A stretch of 64,000 nucleotides of DNA from Ailanthus altissimus (lineage: Eukaryota > Streptophyta > Magnoliopsida > Sapindales > Simaroubaceae). The stretch spans positions 15,349,501-15,413,500 of the forward strand of contig OX327711.1 in NCBI GenBank assembly GCA_946807835.1, read 5' to 3'. Below, in pieces: positions 10,100-21,900 of this stretch. Position numbers and translations under genes: made by a program. Positions within the stretch are counted from its first letter, which is position 1. Each line of letters starts with the position of its first letter. Below the pieces are notes generated by a model, which worked only from the letters and a program-made list of their open reading frames with translations, was not told the DNA's origin and did not search any database.

Positions 10100-12821
10100 T
10101 GTCACGCCCCAGACCCAAAAGATCTGACACACGACATCACTTACATTCATTCAATAATACTTAAACATTCATTTTAATTTCTTTCAGAATTATAGTAATT
10201 GAATTATGACTGGGACAATTAGTAAACCGGAGATACGCAGAGTTTTCTCAGAGATAAACACTCTACTACGTCACCAGTAGCAACTTTATTACCGGAAGCC
10301 CAGAATATATTCATTGCAAATTCTTACTTAAAATCAATCCATTACTACACTTGGTGAAACTTAAACTAAATCCAACCACACACAATAAAATAATACATAA
10401 GTATTTATTCACTAGGGACAAATCAAATATCTTATCCCACGTGTCCCCAAATGAAACACTTAGCAACCTAACAACTTAGGGAACCCAAGGAACAGCAGAA
10501 GCCTTGCCAAATCCGCTAAGCACACATGTACCTTATTTACCTGAAATCACCATAAACTATAATGAGCATAAAACTCAGTAAGCATACTAGTTTTTCATAT
10601 ATCAAATACAAATACATATATGTACACAATGCATATGTATGATATGCTGTGATCAATCAAAATCATAATCTTATCAAATCACATATCATGTAAGCGCTTA
10701 CACATTCTTTCAAAACACATAATAGGAATACCATCACTCAACTACTACTTAGTAGGACTTACATATCACATATCACATAATGAGCCAAATGTCACTCGTA
10801 GGTGACATACCGTATGAGAGGAATAGTACAAGTGAGGTCTTGAATAACACATATATAATGCTTATGCCCGAAGGTAAAAGCCAAACCCTCACCCTGATCA
10901 TCGGTGAGTCCTCTCACATGCACCAATACGCCACCACACGAATGTGATGACTCACTCTTCCTTTAGGTACCAATAGGATCCTCCCTACATACGGGACACA
11001 TAACATATACCAATCCCAAAGGAAAGGCCACACATAAAGGCTCCACAAATCACATAAAATGCCTACTAAGTTAACAGTGAGTTCAAGTACCCTCAAAATA
11101 CAAAATATTTCTCATGGACATATTACACTTCAAAAGCTTTCTTTATTAAACACATCTTATTTTGAAAGCTCACTTACAAAAACACATGTATGTCCATGCT
11201 CAATGTCAATGCTCACATTCAGAAACATATATTCACATTTCATATCAAAATATACTTTGACATAACATAAACATATTCTTAACCCCATTTGCAAAATCAT
11301 ACAAAACAATTACTATGTTTATTGTGATTTCAGTAAAAAGTCTAGTATACTTACCTCTTAACACTTTCAGCTACAAGGCTTAAATCTCCTTAACCTATCA
11401 ATGGAGATTAATCCTTTCATAAGCCTCACAATTCACACAAAATACTTTAAATAGCTTACAAAATTATACACAATGCATTTATCACATCAAATTGGTCTAA
11501 ATATTTGGTTTCTCAAAACCTGTCATTCTGACCACTTACATTTAACAAAAATTTCTAATACATCAAATGATGTCCAATTACTCCAAAATCAGAATATACC
11601 ATTCTTGACTCATATATCCTTCTTATATATGAATATTATATCAAATTTCCTACACAATCCATTCCATACACACCATCGAATCCAAACTACAAACCTGACA
11701 GGATCAAGATACTTACTGAACAGTATTCAATCTCCCAATTTTATAAAATCATATACTAACTCAAAAATTATAAAACTACCACATAATTACTCTTAACACA
11801 TATCTCAGTCCATGATAAATATTTCACTTCCAAATCACTGCCAAAAGTATTTAAAACTATTTTATTCTATAACTTTAAAAATCTGTTAATCAAATATTGC
11901 AATGAGCTGATACACTTTAGAAATTCATAACACTTCAACCACATTGATCTAAATTCTCAATTCCGAGTATATCATATTAGACATATAAACTTATCATATT
12001 CCACAAATTCATAATTTTTGAAGATCATTCAGTAGGACAAAAATTATTTTTCACTGTACTATACTGTTTACACAGGAAATTTCCAGAATTTCAGGGTCAT
12101 TTTGGTAAATTCACTATAAATTCAATTTCCAGAATTTTCAATCGATTCAAAGTCTCAGATGATCCTTAACATGTCTAATTTCATATACTCAAAATTAAAA
12201 ACCAGAATCGAATCACAACAATTTATAAAATTCCTAGATCAAGAGGTTATCCAGCAGAAATTCCACAATTCATCATGATTTATCAAACTATCTTATAGAT
12301 CATCATCAATTCTCATATGATCTTACGAAATACACAACAAATCCTCAATTATACATATTTTCATAAATCAAAACTTAAAGAAATTAACTTAATTAATATC
12401 AATAAATGGAGAAATACGTATGATATACCTCTTGAAATTCAAAATTCAAAATTCCAATTTCTTCTTCTTTTTCTTCTTCTTCTCCTCTTTCTCTCTCCTC
12501 TATTTCTCTCTTCTCTCTCTTAAAATGGGTAGCTCGACCTAAAAATGGTAAATTAGGGTTCAAAAGTGTATTTTTATACTAAGAGGCTAATTTTTGGTAT
12601 TTATGAATTTGCCCCCAAAACTTTCAAAGTATAACAATTTGGTCCCTAAAATAAATCTAAAGTCTTGCAATTAAACCCAATGTTAATAGTATGACCTTAA
12701 CCTATACAAACACTACTAATAACAATATATAAATCAAATATCCCCCACATACAAATAAAATACGTATATTTATACATATATAAATATTTATTATTACCGG
12801 TTGTAGATACTGGTTACTACA
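10100..12821 (-). mobile_element. Solo LTR, about 2.7 kb
   Basis: A complete LTR with terminal TG...CA (plus-strand reading TGTCACGCC...TTACTACA), closely similar along its length to the LTR at 2027-4615. It is flanked by TTTTT on both sides (10095-10099 and 12822-12826). No primer-binding site or polypurine tract adjoins either end and copia relic A sequence continues on both sides, so it is a solo LTR left by recombination. The CT-rich block at about 12460-12520 is the same one as in the other copy. The homopolymer target duplication alone is weak, but the continuity of the host element supports it. Confidence 0.8.
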
Positions 12822-12826
12822 TTTTT

Positions 12827-13490
12827 AACTTTGAAAAGTATCATTTTATATTAAAGAATAGTGTGTGTAGTTACACTTACCAAACAAAAATCCTCGTCTT
12901 TCTTTTTCAAGATGAAAATGTAATTATTAAAAGCCTTGCCCTTTCATTAAATAAAAGTTTATGTTAGACAACAAGATAATAAACTATAAAAAGTTATGAA
13001 AATTATGAAACAGCAAGATGTATAAAAAGACCTAGCATATACACATTAACTAAAGCTTAATTCATATTGTCATTGTCAATCAAATGATTCATGTTCCCTT
13101 CTTTATCCCTAAAAATAAACGTAAACATATAAATGCATAATATTTATAAGATCTAAATCATTAATGAGATTTATCATCATAATCTTTCTCTTTGCTTCAA
13201 CAAATATGTTATAGAGATTTTTTTATGTATGAAAGGTACTAGACCAATGTCTCTTTATACCGCATCTATGACAAAGTATTTTCATTATTTTTAGGGAGTT
13301 TATTTTCAGGACCTTTATCATTATCTTTTCTTCCATTCCACTTCTAATGGTTTTCTCCCTTTTGTTCTGTTTTCAACCTGATTTATTACCACAGTAGAGT
13401 TCATAATTGCATCCTCTCTCGTTTCCTCGCCCATATTCATTATTATTATGAGTTTTTGCATTCACTTCAAAGAATAGCTAAGAACCTGTT
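12827..13490 (-). mobile_element. Ty1/copia relic A, probable gag remnant
   Basis: Minus-strand sequence with decayed gag-like blocks upstream of the GAG-pre-integrase part, including a candidate zinc-knuckle region at about 13240-13270. It is too broken for residue-level proof; placement rests on order and orientation relative to relic A at 9066-10099. No LTR of this element is recognised beyond 13490. Confidence 0.45.
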
Positions 13491-15480
13491 AGGCGTAATT
13501 TATTATTATTTTTTAATAAAAGCTCATTATTTTATTTAACAATCAAAATATATATGATTAATTTTATGTATTTTTTAAATCAATACTCACATAACATCAG
13601 AGACATGAAAGATAGAAAATATCTTCTCTAACTTATCATATTCTATAAACTTTTTAGTACATAATTTTATCGGTAATTCTAAAAAAGACAAATTATATTT
13701 AACGACAATTGTTTTTATATATACTTACAACACACACAATTTTGCGCTTGAGAAAGAATCAAACCCCCGATCATTAGCTACAATTTTGAGATCCAATAAT
13801 CTTATATTCATCTATTGGTGTCTTGTGTCTTGTCTTCTTCTATTTTTTTTCTTCAAAAAATTAAAAAGTAATGATTTGAAATGATGTCCTTTTAGATGAA
13901 TAGATGGCGAGATAGAGAAGAAAAATTAATGATTCGACTCAAAAAGTAATAACAAATACTATAATAAGTTAATAAAAAATGCTTCCGTTATAAAAAGTAG
14001 TGAAATTTTTTTAGGAAAGATTCAAAAAGTAGTGAAAAAGTAATGATTCGACAAGTTAGAGTGAGCGAGGGACATCAAGAAAAAATATAGGTGAAAAAGT
14101 GAATAAAAAATTTGGGTTTGGGCCGAGTTTTTCTAGACCGTCTAGAAAAACTAATTTGAAAAAAAAAATAAGAAAAAAAATTGAAACCTAAACTTTTTAA
14201 ATTTTTTTTAAATTTGAGTTTTATTTTTTAGAGTTTTTAGGTTTTTTTGAACATGAGCTTTTTTATCATTTTTAAATAATTCTTTAGTGGCCAAATCTTT
14301 CTTTGAGATTATTTTAAATTTTTTACTGTGAGATATTTAGCTCAAATTCTTATTCAAATGATGTTGTAGGAATATCATAACTTTTAATTTATTTTGTAGG
14401 GATACATTATTTTTCTTTTAAATTATATTTTTTAAACCCATAATTTAAAAATGTATTTTGACATCCAATACTCATAAAAGTAACTGTCTCTAAAAGCATC
14501 AAATATAAGAATTTGTAAGTTTGTTATAGACATTTTCAATGACTTTTTAAATATGAAATAAGGGAATTAAAATTAGTATAATAATAAATATATATAATTC
14601 AGCAAATTAATAATGCAAAATATAAATAACAAAGACAATGTTTAGGAGATATAGCTTTTTATATACACAAGATAATAATTAGAAGGATTAGCCTCCTTTA
14701 TAAATAACATAGTAATAATTAGATAATATTTCGAGGTCATGATATTCTATATACGCAATATAATAGTAATTATAACCTTCCATTTTACTGTGCAATTAAA
14801 ATGAAGAAACAAATTCATAATTTTAAGTTTATATATAAGGAATAGAGTAGGGAATTTCAAGTTCTAAGTTAAGATTATAACTCTTAACTTCAAGTTCTGA
14901 CAAATAAAATTAATTAAGAATTTTAGGCTTCAATTTATTTATTCATTTGTGCAAACTTGAAGTTGCAATTACAATATTTGATAATGCATGTGTTAACGAA
15001 TCGCCATAAGAAAACACAATAGTTCTTAAAATTTAAGCTTTACAATAATTTACTTTAAGAATAAATTGGCAGTTAAGAAAGAAATTAATAACAATGTCTT
15101 GTCGGATAAGAATTGAGGAGCTGAATAAAGCATACTCTTTTCTAATATAAGTGTACAACATCATATACTGAAAGTGATCATAACAAGTAAATCCTTACTC
15201 GTCTAAAAAAAAAAAAAACAGTCCATGTAACTTGTATGAGTCTCATAAATTACAAAGTAGATTGTGAGAAATATAAGAAAAATATACATTTCACTCAATT
15301 TGATACAGCACAAATTAAATTTTTATATAAACTTTTAATTAATACAAAATAAGAAAACAAATTATACAAGAATTAATTAAGTGTATATATAGCAACAATG
15401 TAAATATAGTAAGAGAAAATTATATTATTAAGATGTTGATTTATATCCTTAATACCCCCGTTAACTTAAGATGAGAAAAC
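13491..15480. other. AT-rich intergenic DNA
   Basis: No supported gene. An 11-bp perfect inverted repeat with one central base lies at 14128-14150 (arm TTTTTCTAGAC). The rest is low-complexity A/T sequence. Confidence 0.6.
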
Positions 15481-15489
15481 AATTTAAAT

Positions 15490-15735
15490 TTGCAAATCGA
15501 ATTAAGAAATAAATTTAAAAAAATAAAATAAGAATTTATAATATCACGCATGAGAAATAATCGCGGCAACCATTATTAAATAGTAATAATGTTACTAAAA
15601 AAAATAATTTGAGTTTGCAAATTGAATTAAGAAATAAATTTAAAAAAATAAATAACTTAATAATGAATTTATAATGGCACACATGAGAGATAATCGCGGC
15701 AACCATTATTAGATAGTAATAATATTGCCAAAAAG
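15490..15735. repeat. Two-copy tandem repeat, about 125 bp
   Basis: Two adjacent copies (about 15490-15613 and 15614-15735) share an A-rich stretch, then GAGA(A/G)ATAATCGCGGCAACC and a TAGTAATAAT block. They differ by a few substitutions and small indels. The minus-strand open frames across it show no protein family and are not called. Confidence 0.75.
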
Positions 15736-15995
15736 TAACAAGCGCGTTAAGAAAGAAAAACTCTACGATTATAAATGCGTTGATAGAGAAATAAAAAATC
15801 AACCGTTGTGAATTCAAGTGCATTGAAAAAGACAACTACAATAAGTACAAATACATTGGCAGAGAAACTAGAAACAATCGTTGCGAGTGTAAGGACACAA
15901 ATGCAAAAATCGTGACACATATAAGTGAAAGTACAATATAGTAGTCTAGTACGAGAGTAAAAATCAAAGACCAAAATTTTAACTTATAACATAAA

Positions 15996-16861
15996 GGGAT
16001 AAGTATAATTTTATCTTAATATTTTAAGTTAACTAACAACTTTGCCTTGGTTAAATTTAAATTATTCAATTTTGTCTTAATCTGTTAATTTTTGTCATTA
16101 GTTTTAATGGTGGAATGGTAAAATGTAATCTAGCCATATAAATAAATTACACGTTGAATACGTGATACAATCTTATCCATTCATTGTCTTTTCGAACACG
16201 TGGCACAATCTCATCCATTAATTTAATTTAATATAATTTTAAAAATAAACTTTACTAATATGACACGTGTCATAATGTGATAAATATTTTAGACACGTGT
16301 CATCATGTAATTAGTTTTTTTTTTTAAATAATTTGTAAATAAATTAAATTATACAAAAATTAAAAATAAAAATTAGAACTATCGTCGGTGGCCAACGTAG
16401 TAGTCAAGAAAAATAGAATCCAATGATATAAATTTTAATTTTTTTTTACTACCATTGTCACAAGAAAACGGCGGCCAGCCGCCATTAAACAATTAGAAAA
16501 ATTATATTTTGATTTTTTTTTTACTATCATTGTCACCAAAAAACAGTGGCCAGCCAATGGCTACAGCCATTTTCCAGCGACAGTACCAGTTTTATTTTTA
16601 ATTTTTTAAATTTATTTTATTAAAAATATAACCAAATATACGATGACACGTATTATTTATAACAAATCATACATATATTTTATATATTTTTGCATGTGTG
16701 TTATTATTGGGGGTAAAATGATAAAATTATATTAAATGTAAATTTTTTATCCAAATTGATGATAAAAATTAACGGATTATAACAAAATTGGGTATTTTAA
16801 ATCTAATCAAGATAAAGTTGTTAATTAACTCAAAATATTAAACTAAAATTGTACTTATCTC
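15996..16861. mobile_element. Mutator-type MITE with long terminal inverted repeats
   Basis: A non-coding element of about 866 bp whose ends are inverted copies for well over 100 bp (GGGATAAGTATAATTTTA at the left, its complement with a few changes at the right). It is flanked by a 9-bp direct repeat with one mismatch: TAACATAAA (15987-15995) and TAACACAAA (16862-16870). Nine-bp duplications are characteristic of Mutator-like elements. The middle holds a duplicated block around CGGCGGCCAGCCGCC and CAGTGGCCAGCC (16430-16580). Confidence 0.75.
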
Positions 16862-16870
16862 TAACACAAA

Positions 16871-17640
16871 CTTATGTTTTAATACCATATAAGAAATATA
16901 AAAAAAATTTCTATTTTATTCTAATTGATATAATACAATGTGAGTTTTTATATAAAATTTAGGCTATCGCACAAGGAAAGAAATTATACAGGAATTAATT
17001 ACAATGTATATATAACAACATTGTAAATATGACAAGGAAGAATTATATTATTATTAAGTTGATTTATATCCTTAATACAACCCATGTAATTAATTTAAGC
17101 TAAATATGTGTCAACAAAGAGGCAGGGTCAAGAAAAAAAAATTATTTTATAATTGCATGATTTTAACTTAAATTATTATTAATTAAAGTGCAATATTCAC
17201 GACTCATAATAAAATAAACTATGATCCGTTAAATTAACAAAGAAAAAAAGTCAAAACTTTACAAGAAATATTCATTTAATTTTTAATTAGTAGTAGTAGT
17301 TGTCATCTATTTTTCCATTTTCATGAAACAAGTTATACGTGCTTATGAACAAACATTTATATTTTTATTTAAGCTAGAAATATAAATATGGTTTAAGCAA
17401 TTCAAACTCTGAAAACAAAATCAGCAACCGCAAATAAAAGATTCATAGGTGATTATTGATTATATATTGCAAGAAATCTTGTATTTTGGGGGTCAAAAAT
17501 ACCAGAAAAAAAAAAACAGTTGCTAGATCAAGTATAATTGTATAAAATATGAATATAACACTATCTCAAGGGACAACTGAACTTTGTTAGTTGTAATATT
17601 TATTCAGTAAACTCAGTATAAAGTGCATGAAGTTACTATC
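16871..17640. other. AT-rich intergenic DNA
   Basis: No gene, RNA or repeat structure could be supported here. Only short A runs are seen. Confidence 0.5.
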
Positions 17641-17658
17641 ATTTGATCACTATTTTGT

Positions 17659-18009
17659 TTGTTGTTCTCCTCGCTTGGTCTATGTTTAAGACCTGCAAAA
17701 ATGGAATTTTCTCGCTGCAAACTGGAATCAGCAAATGGGACTAGAGATGATTGCGAAAGAGTCATGGAAGGTGAGATTGGTGATGGAACTGAAAGGTATA
17801 AAAGTAGTGAGGAACCTCTATTAAACAAAAAACAAAGTAACAATTTGAGGTTTGCATGGATGAAATTTGGACTCTTGCTTCTCATCTGGTTTTGCTTTCT
17901 TTGTTCTCTATCTTTTTTTTTTGCCAATGGTTATAATCAGTATGCTTTCTTCTTTCTCATTCTTCTATCAATTGAATTTTTTATTTTTTATTGGTCAGTA
18001 ATTTTATAA
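17659..18009 (+). pseudogene. Probable TauE/SafE-family exporter gene fragment
   Basis: A 116-codon open frame whose useful part is 17701-17943. It has a hydrophilic Glu-rich stretch, an EEPLLNKKQ motif, then a basic residue cluster and one strong membrane segment (WMKFGLLLLIWFCF). This order resembles the loop plus the following transmembrane helix of plant sulfite exporter TauE/SafE family proteins, which carry a PLL motif before a K-x(3)-L-x(3)-W helix. A candidate splice donor GTATGC follows at about 17940. No other exons of such a gene are seen on either side, so this is read as a one-exon relic. The remaining codons after 17943 would be intron. The family call is from memory of the motif pattern and is tentative. 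Confidence 0.4.
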
Positions 18010-18700
18010 GGATTAGGAATCTACTTTATTTTGGTTGTAGATCAATTTAACATGAAGATATATGTCTCTAGTAATAAATTTATTTATGTTTGATTCGGAA
18101 AGCACTATATATACATATGAAATTATCATATGCAAATGTTTAATTATCTTAACAAATAGTTAAAACTTTCATAACGTATGAAATTCACTTAATTTTACTA
18201 TGAAGCAAAATTCTAAATCTATAAGAATAAACTCATATTACCAATAAGTTTTGTTGATAAATATTTCAATCAAATATTTTTTTTTTTAATCAAATTTTGC
18301 AGAATATGTATGTGTGTGTCTGTGTGTATTGAGAAATGATTATTTTCTCATTAAGTATACTTTTTGCTTAATGAAATTGTGTGTGATCTAGATATTGGTA
18401 TATAGGAACACAGGAAATTTTTAATGAGAAAACTACGGTGATTTAATTCTAATTATCCATCTTCAGCTGCATCCCCTTTTAATTGTCCAGTTTGTAACCA
18501 GAAACCAGCTCATGAACCAAGGGAACTTCGCAAAAACATCGGTCTTATATGGCATATTTGAAACAACTTAACCTCATATCGCATGCAAGTAAAAATTACA
18601 GGATGTCATACAATAAATTACCCAATACAATTTGAATAAAGAACAATTGACGCAATTCCATCTATTTGACAGGTCAAATTTGGTAACCTGATATTACCAA
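18010..18700. other. Intergenic DNA next to the bHLH 3' end
   Basis: No coding region is supported. A short TG-rich run occurs at about 18305-18330. The 3' untranslated part of the bHLH gene probably begins within 18700-18911. Confidence 0.5.
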
Positions 18701-18911
18701 ATTTGTTTAATTGAGATTACGTTTTATCCGGACACTCGATGAGTTCCCAAGTTTCTCTTTTACTCTCATACATCTCCAATCTTCCCAGAAGAAACAAAAT
18801 AACAATAAAGATAAACTGATAAAACACCACAAAAATCTTTGTGTAAGTTTCACTATATATAAATTAGGCATCATGTTCTGAAGGCAGACCCAGAAAGTAA
18901 AGCCAGAAAAT

Positions 18912-21900
18912 TTAAGCAACCGGAGGGCGGAGAACATGATCGTGTGACGTATCCACAGCAGCAGGTGGCATGAATTGCCACATGGAAACTCCGGGATAGC
19001 CCACAAAGGGCACCAATTTGCCACCAACAACTTGGGGGGTTGTAGAAAATGGATTTGCAATTGCAGGAGGATGTGATAGGAAGCCAGGCTGAGAACTCAA
19101 GGCTTTTACTTGCCGATCAAGATTCTCCTTCTCAGTCTTTAGCCTCTGTTTCTCATCACGAAGCTCATTCTTCTCACACTACAAAACAAAGGCCTATTCA
19201 ACATAACCAACAAGAATTGAATGAAGACACTCAATTTTTTAGGTAACAGTGCATACAAATAAACTAATCAAATAGAAAACAATTGGTGATTTCCCCCAAT
19301 CCCTTAACCCCAATGTTAAATAGTCTCAAAGCGATGAGGCTCTCCCACCAACGTGTAAGTGATCCTAAAGTACTAAGGCTATTCCACCACAATATAAGCG
19401 CTTAAAGCAAAATTTGAATCCAAGCAGTGAGCCAGTAAACACAAATACACTCCATCACCTAGAGTGGCAGTGCCTTTTACACTATAATCTGAACAGAACA
19501 ATTGATTATGAAATCAAGCACACACCTTTAACTCATTGATCTTCTCCAGCAGACTTCCATTAGAATCCTTCAGTTTTTGAGCTTCATCACGCAACTGAGT
19601 CACCATTCTAACAGCATCAGCCAATAAAACAGCCTTGTCCATTTTGGAAGGCTTTCCAGGATCCAGAATAGAAGCCAATTCCAGGAACCTTGAGATAATG
19701 CCAGAGTCAGCACATAATAGAGAGATAAACAAAAACACTAAAGATTCAGAGCATGCCTATCGTTCAGCCTATCCCTTCGCAACTTCTCTCTACAAGCTTT
19801 GGAACTAGATGCACCGCATGATCCAGACCTCAACCTGTAGTAAAATCATTGCAGATAAACTGAGATGTAACAAAAACATATAAGGGAATTGTAGCGTTAA
19901 AAATATTTTAACAATGTTAAAAGTGGACGCACAAACAGACAGAGTAGAAGTAAAGGATCCAGAAATATGTGAAATAAGTTGAAAACTAAAAGCAGTATAA
20001 TCATGACAATATTGCAAACACAGATAGTAACTCTACAAGGTGAAAGCGAGCAGCCATATACCTTTTTCGGGACCCACTTTCCTTGAGAGCATCCGAATGT
20101 TCAAAGGATTCATCAAATTCCCCACTGTTAAAATGGCAAGAAAAACACATGAATTTCTCTTGGAACAAGTAGAAGTTGATGTAGATTAAAGCTATACGGG
20201 TCAGGCTATCAATTAAACCATCCAGAATAAGTATAAAGCAAAGAATGTGATATCTTTTTCTCTTCAAAAAATAAAAAATTGAGATAAGAACTACCTTTCT
20301 TTTCTTTTGGATGAAGGTAAATGAATAAATAGGAAAATAGAAGAGGATCTTCCAATATTGCTCCTTATTTGGATTGATATATTAGAATTGAGGAAGAAAA
20401 AGAAGGATAATAAGTCCCCTAAAAACCCATTTATCTTTTTACTACAAATGACAATTTGGAAGGGAATTGAGTGAATTAATAACCTTTTAAAGAATATGTA
20501 AAAATTATCCTCTAGCTTAAGAAACAGAGATAAAGTATAATGGCAAAATGAAGATAATCAATTTTACCTTCTTTATTTCTCTTTAGGATTACGTACACAT
20601 ATATTATTGATACTGAATATCCTATGTAGTTCCTCACAAACATTCGAAGACACAAAAGTTTACTATCATTTCTTTTATTTTCCCTGTGTTTGGGAGCTTT
20701 AGCCATAATAAAACTGAAAGTACCAATCTTGGCCTTTGATTGAGGAATGAAAAAATAATTAACATTTTGTGTTAGAAAAGGTATTCAGTGAGATAAGTTC
20801 ACCCTCTAGAAGAGTGGGATTATAACAATATCAATCTTTTAGTTACTTCGTTCTCTATTTCTATTTGAGAGAATTCTTAAGAAAAGTCTTCTGTTTCCCT
20901 GTGCTAAAGATAAAACAGAATCTGAATGTCTATAGCTATAGCTATAGTAAATTAAAGTTATCATTTAATAGTTGTTTGGCTTCAATCTACCATATAGAAA
21001 ACCAAAAATAAAGAGCTAATTACAATTCAAAATAATTTCATCTTTTTAAATTTTTTTCCTTCCAAAAATATTTGAAATAATGAAATGTACATAGACTGCT
21101 AAATTATTTAAGGTCACCACAACAATAGTTAGAACAAAATGAAAAATATTATCAAGCTCGTCATTCTGGTAACATCAAATTCGTTGCCCCTAGGTTTTAA
21201 TAAAGAGCCCAAGGCCCAATCTGCCAAGAGGCCAATTAGGAGGGCTCAGCAGCCCAGAGAACAGGCCCAAGATTTAAGGACTCCGAAAGATCCAAGGCCC
21301 ATTATTGAGAACTACAACCATCTGAAGTAGGAAGGCCAGTCCCAAAGACTCACTTCTGACAACTGGCTGACACCACGAGGCAAGAAGTCATGTTGCTTGA
21401 AAAACTCTAAGAGAGACTACACGTTCTCCATATCTCCTACAAACAAGAACATGGTGAACGCCGATACCAAGACGCCTAACTTCTCAGACTACCTCATAAT
21501 AAAGGACGTGGGATAACCACCTTCCAAAAGTCTATAAAAGAAAAACTTAAATAAACATCCCCTTAATATATTTCGTAAGTGCAGATTAAAAGGAAAAATC
21601 TCATCCTAAGAAAAAGTATCAAAAACAATTTTCTTAGATATCAAACAAAAAATTAAAAAACTATACGTCATCTATATATAATCTCATAAAAACTAGATAT
21701 CAAACAAAAAATTTAAAAAAATTGGGTTAATCCCATAATGGTAACCTCAGGACGAAAAGGCAATCTCATAAAAACTATATGTCATCTCTAAGTAGATAAT
21801 AAAGAGAATTGGGTTAATTCGAGAACTGTGGACCATGTTTAAAGTCAAAAGTCTGAGACCAAGATCATCAATCAAGAATTCCTATGACTTTGGAAATATT

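Noticed and set aside
11473..11796. 107-codon plus-strand frame
   Set aside because: It lies in the solo LTR, with low-complexity composition and no domain.
2027..12821. Reading the LTRs at 2027-4615 and 10100-12821 as the two ends of one element
   Set aside because: Each has its own flanking duplication, and the DNA between them is copia relic plus pararetrovirus with no matching polypurine tract.
15536..15974. Phe/Tyr-rich minus-strand frames that look like membrane proteins
   Set aside because: They come from AT-rich tandem-repeat DNA, which yields hydrophobic residues by composition; no family match.
17613..17927. Minus-strand 104-codon frame opposite the TauE-like exon
   Set aside because: It is the shadow of the plus-strand frame; composition and lack of domain give no support.
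19300..19440. Possible tRNA-like or small-RNA sequence in bHLH intron 4
   Set aside because: The GC-richer block has repeated CTAAGGCT/GATGAGGCT words but no A and B boxes or cloverleaf.
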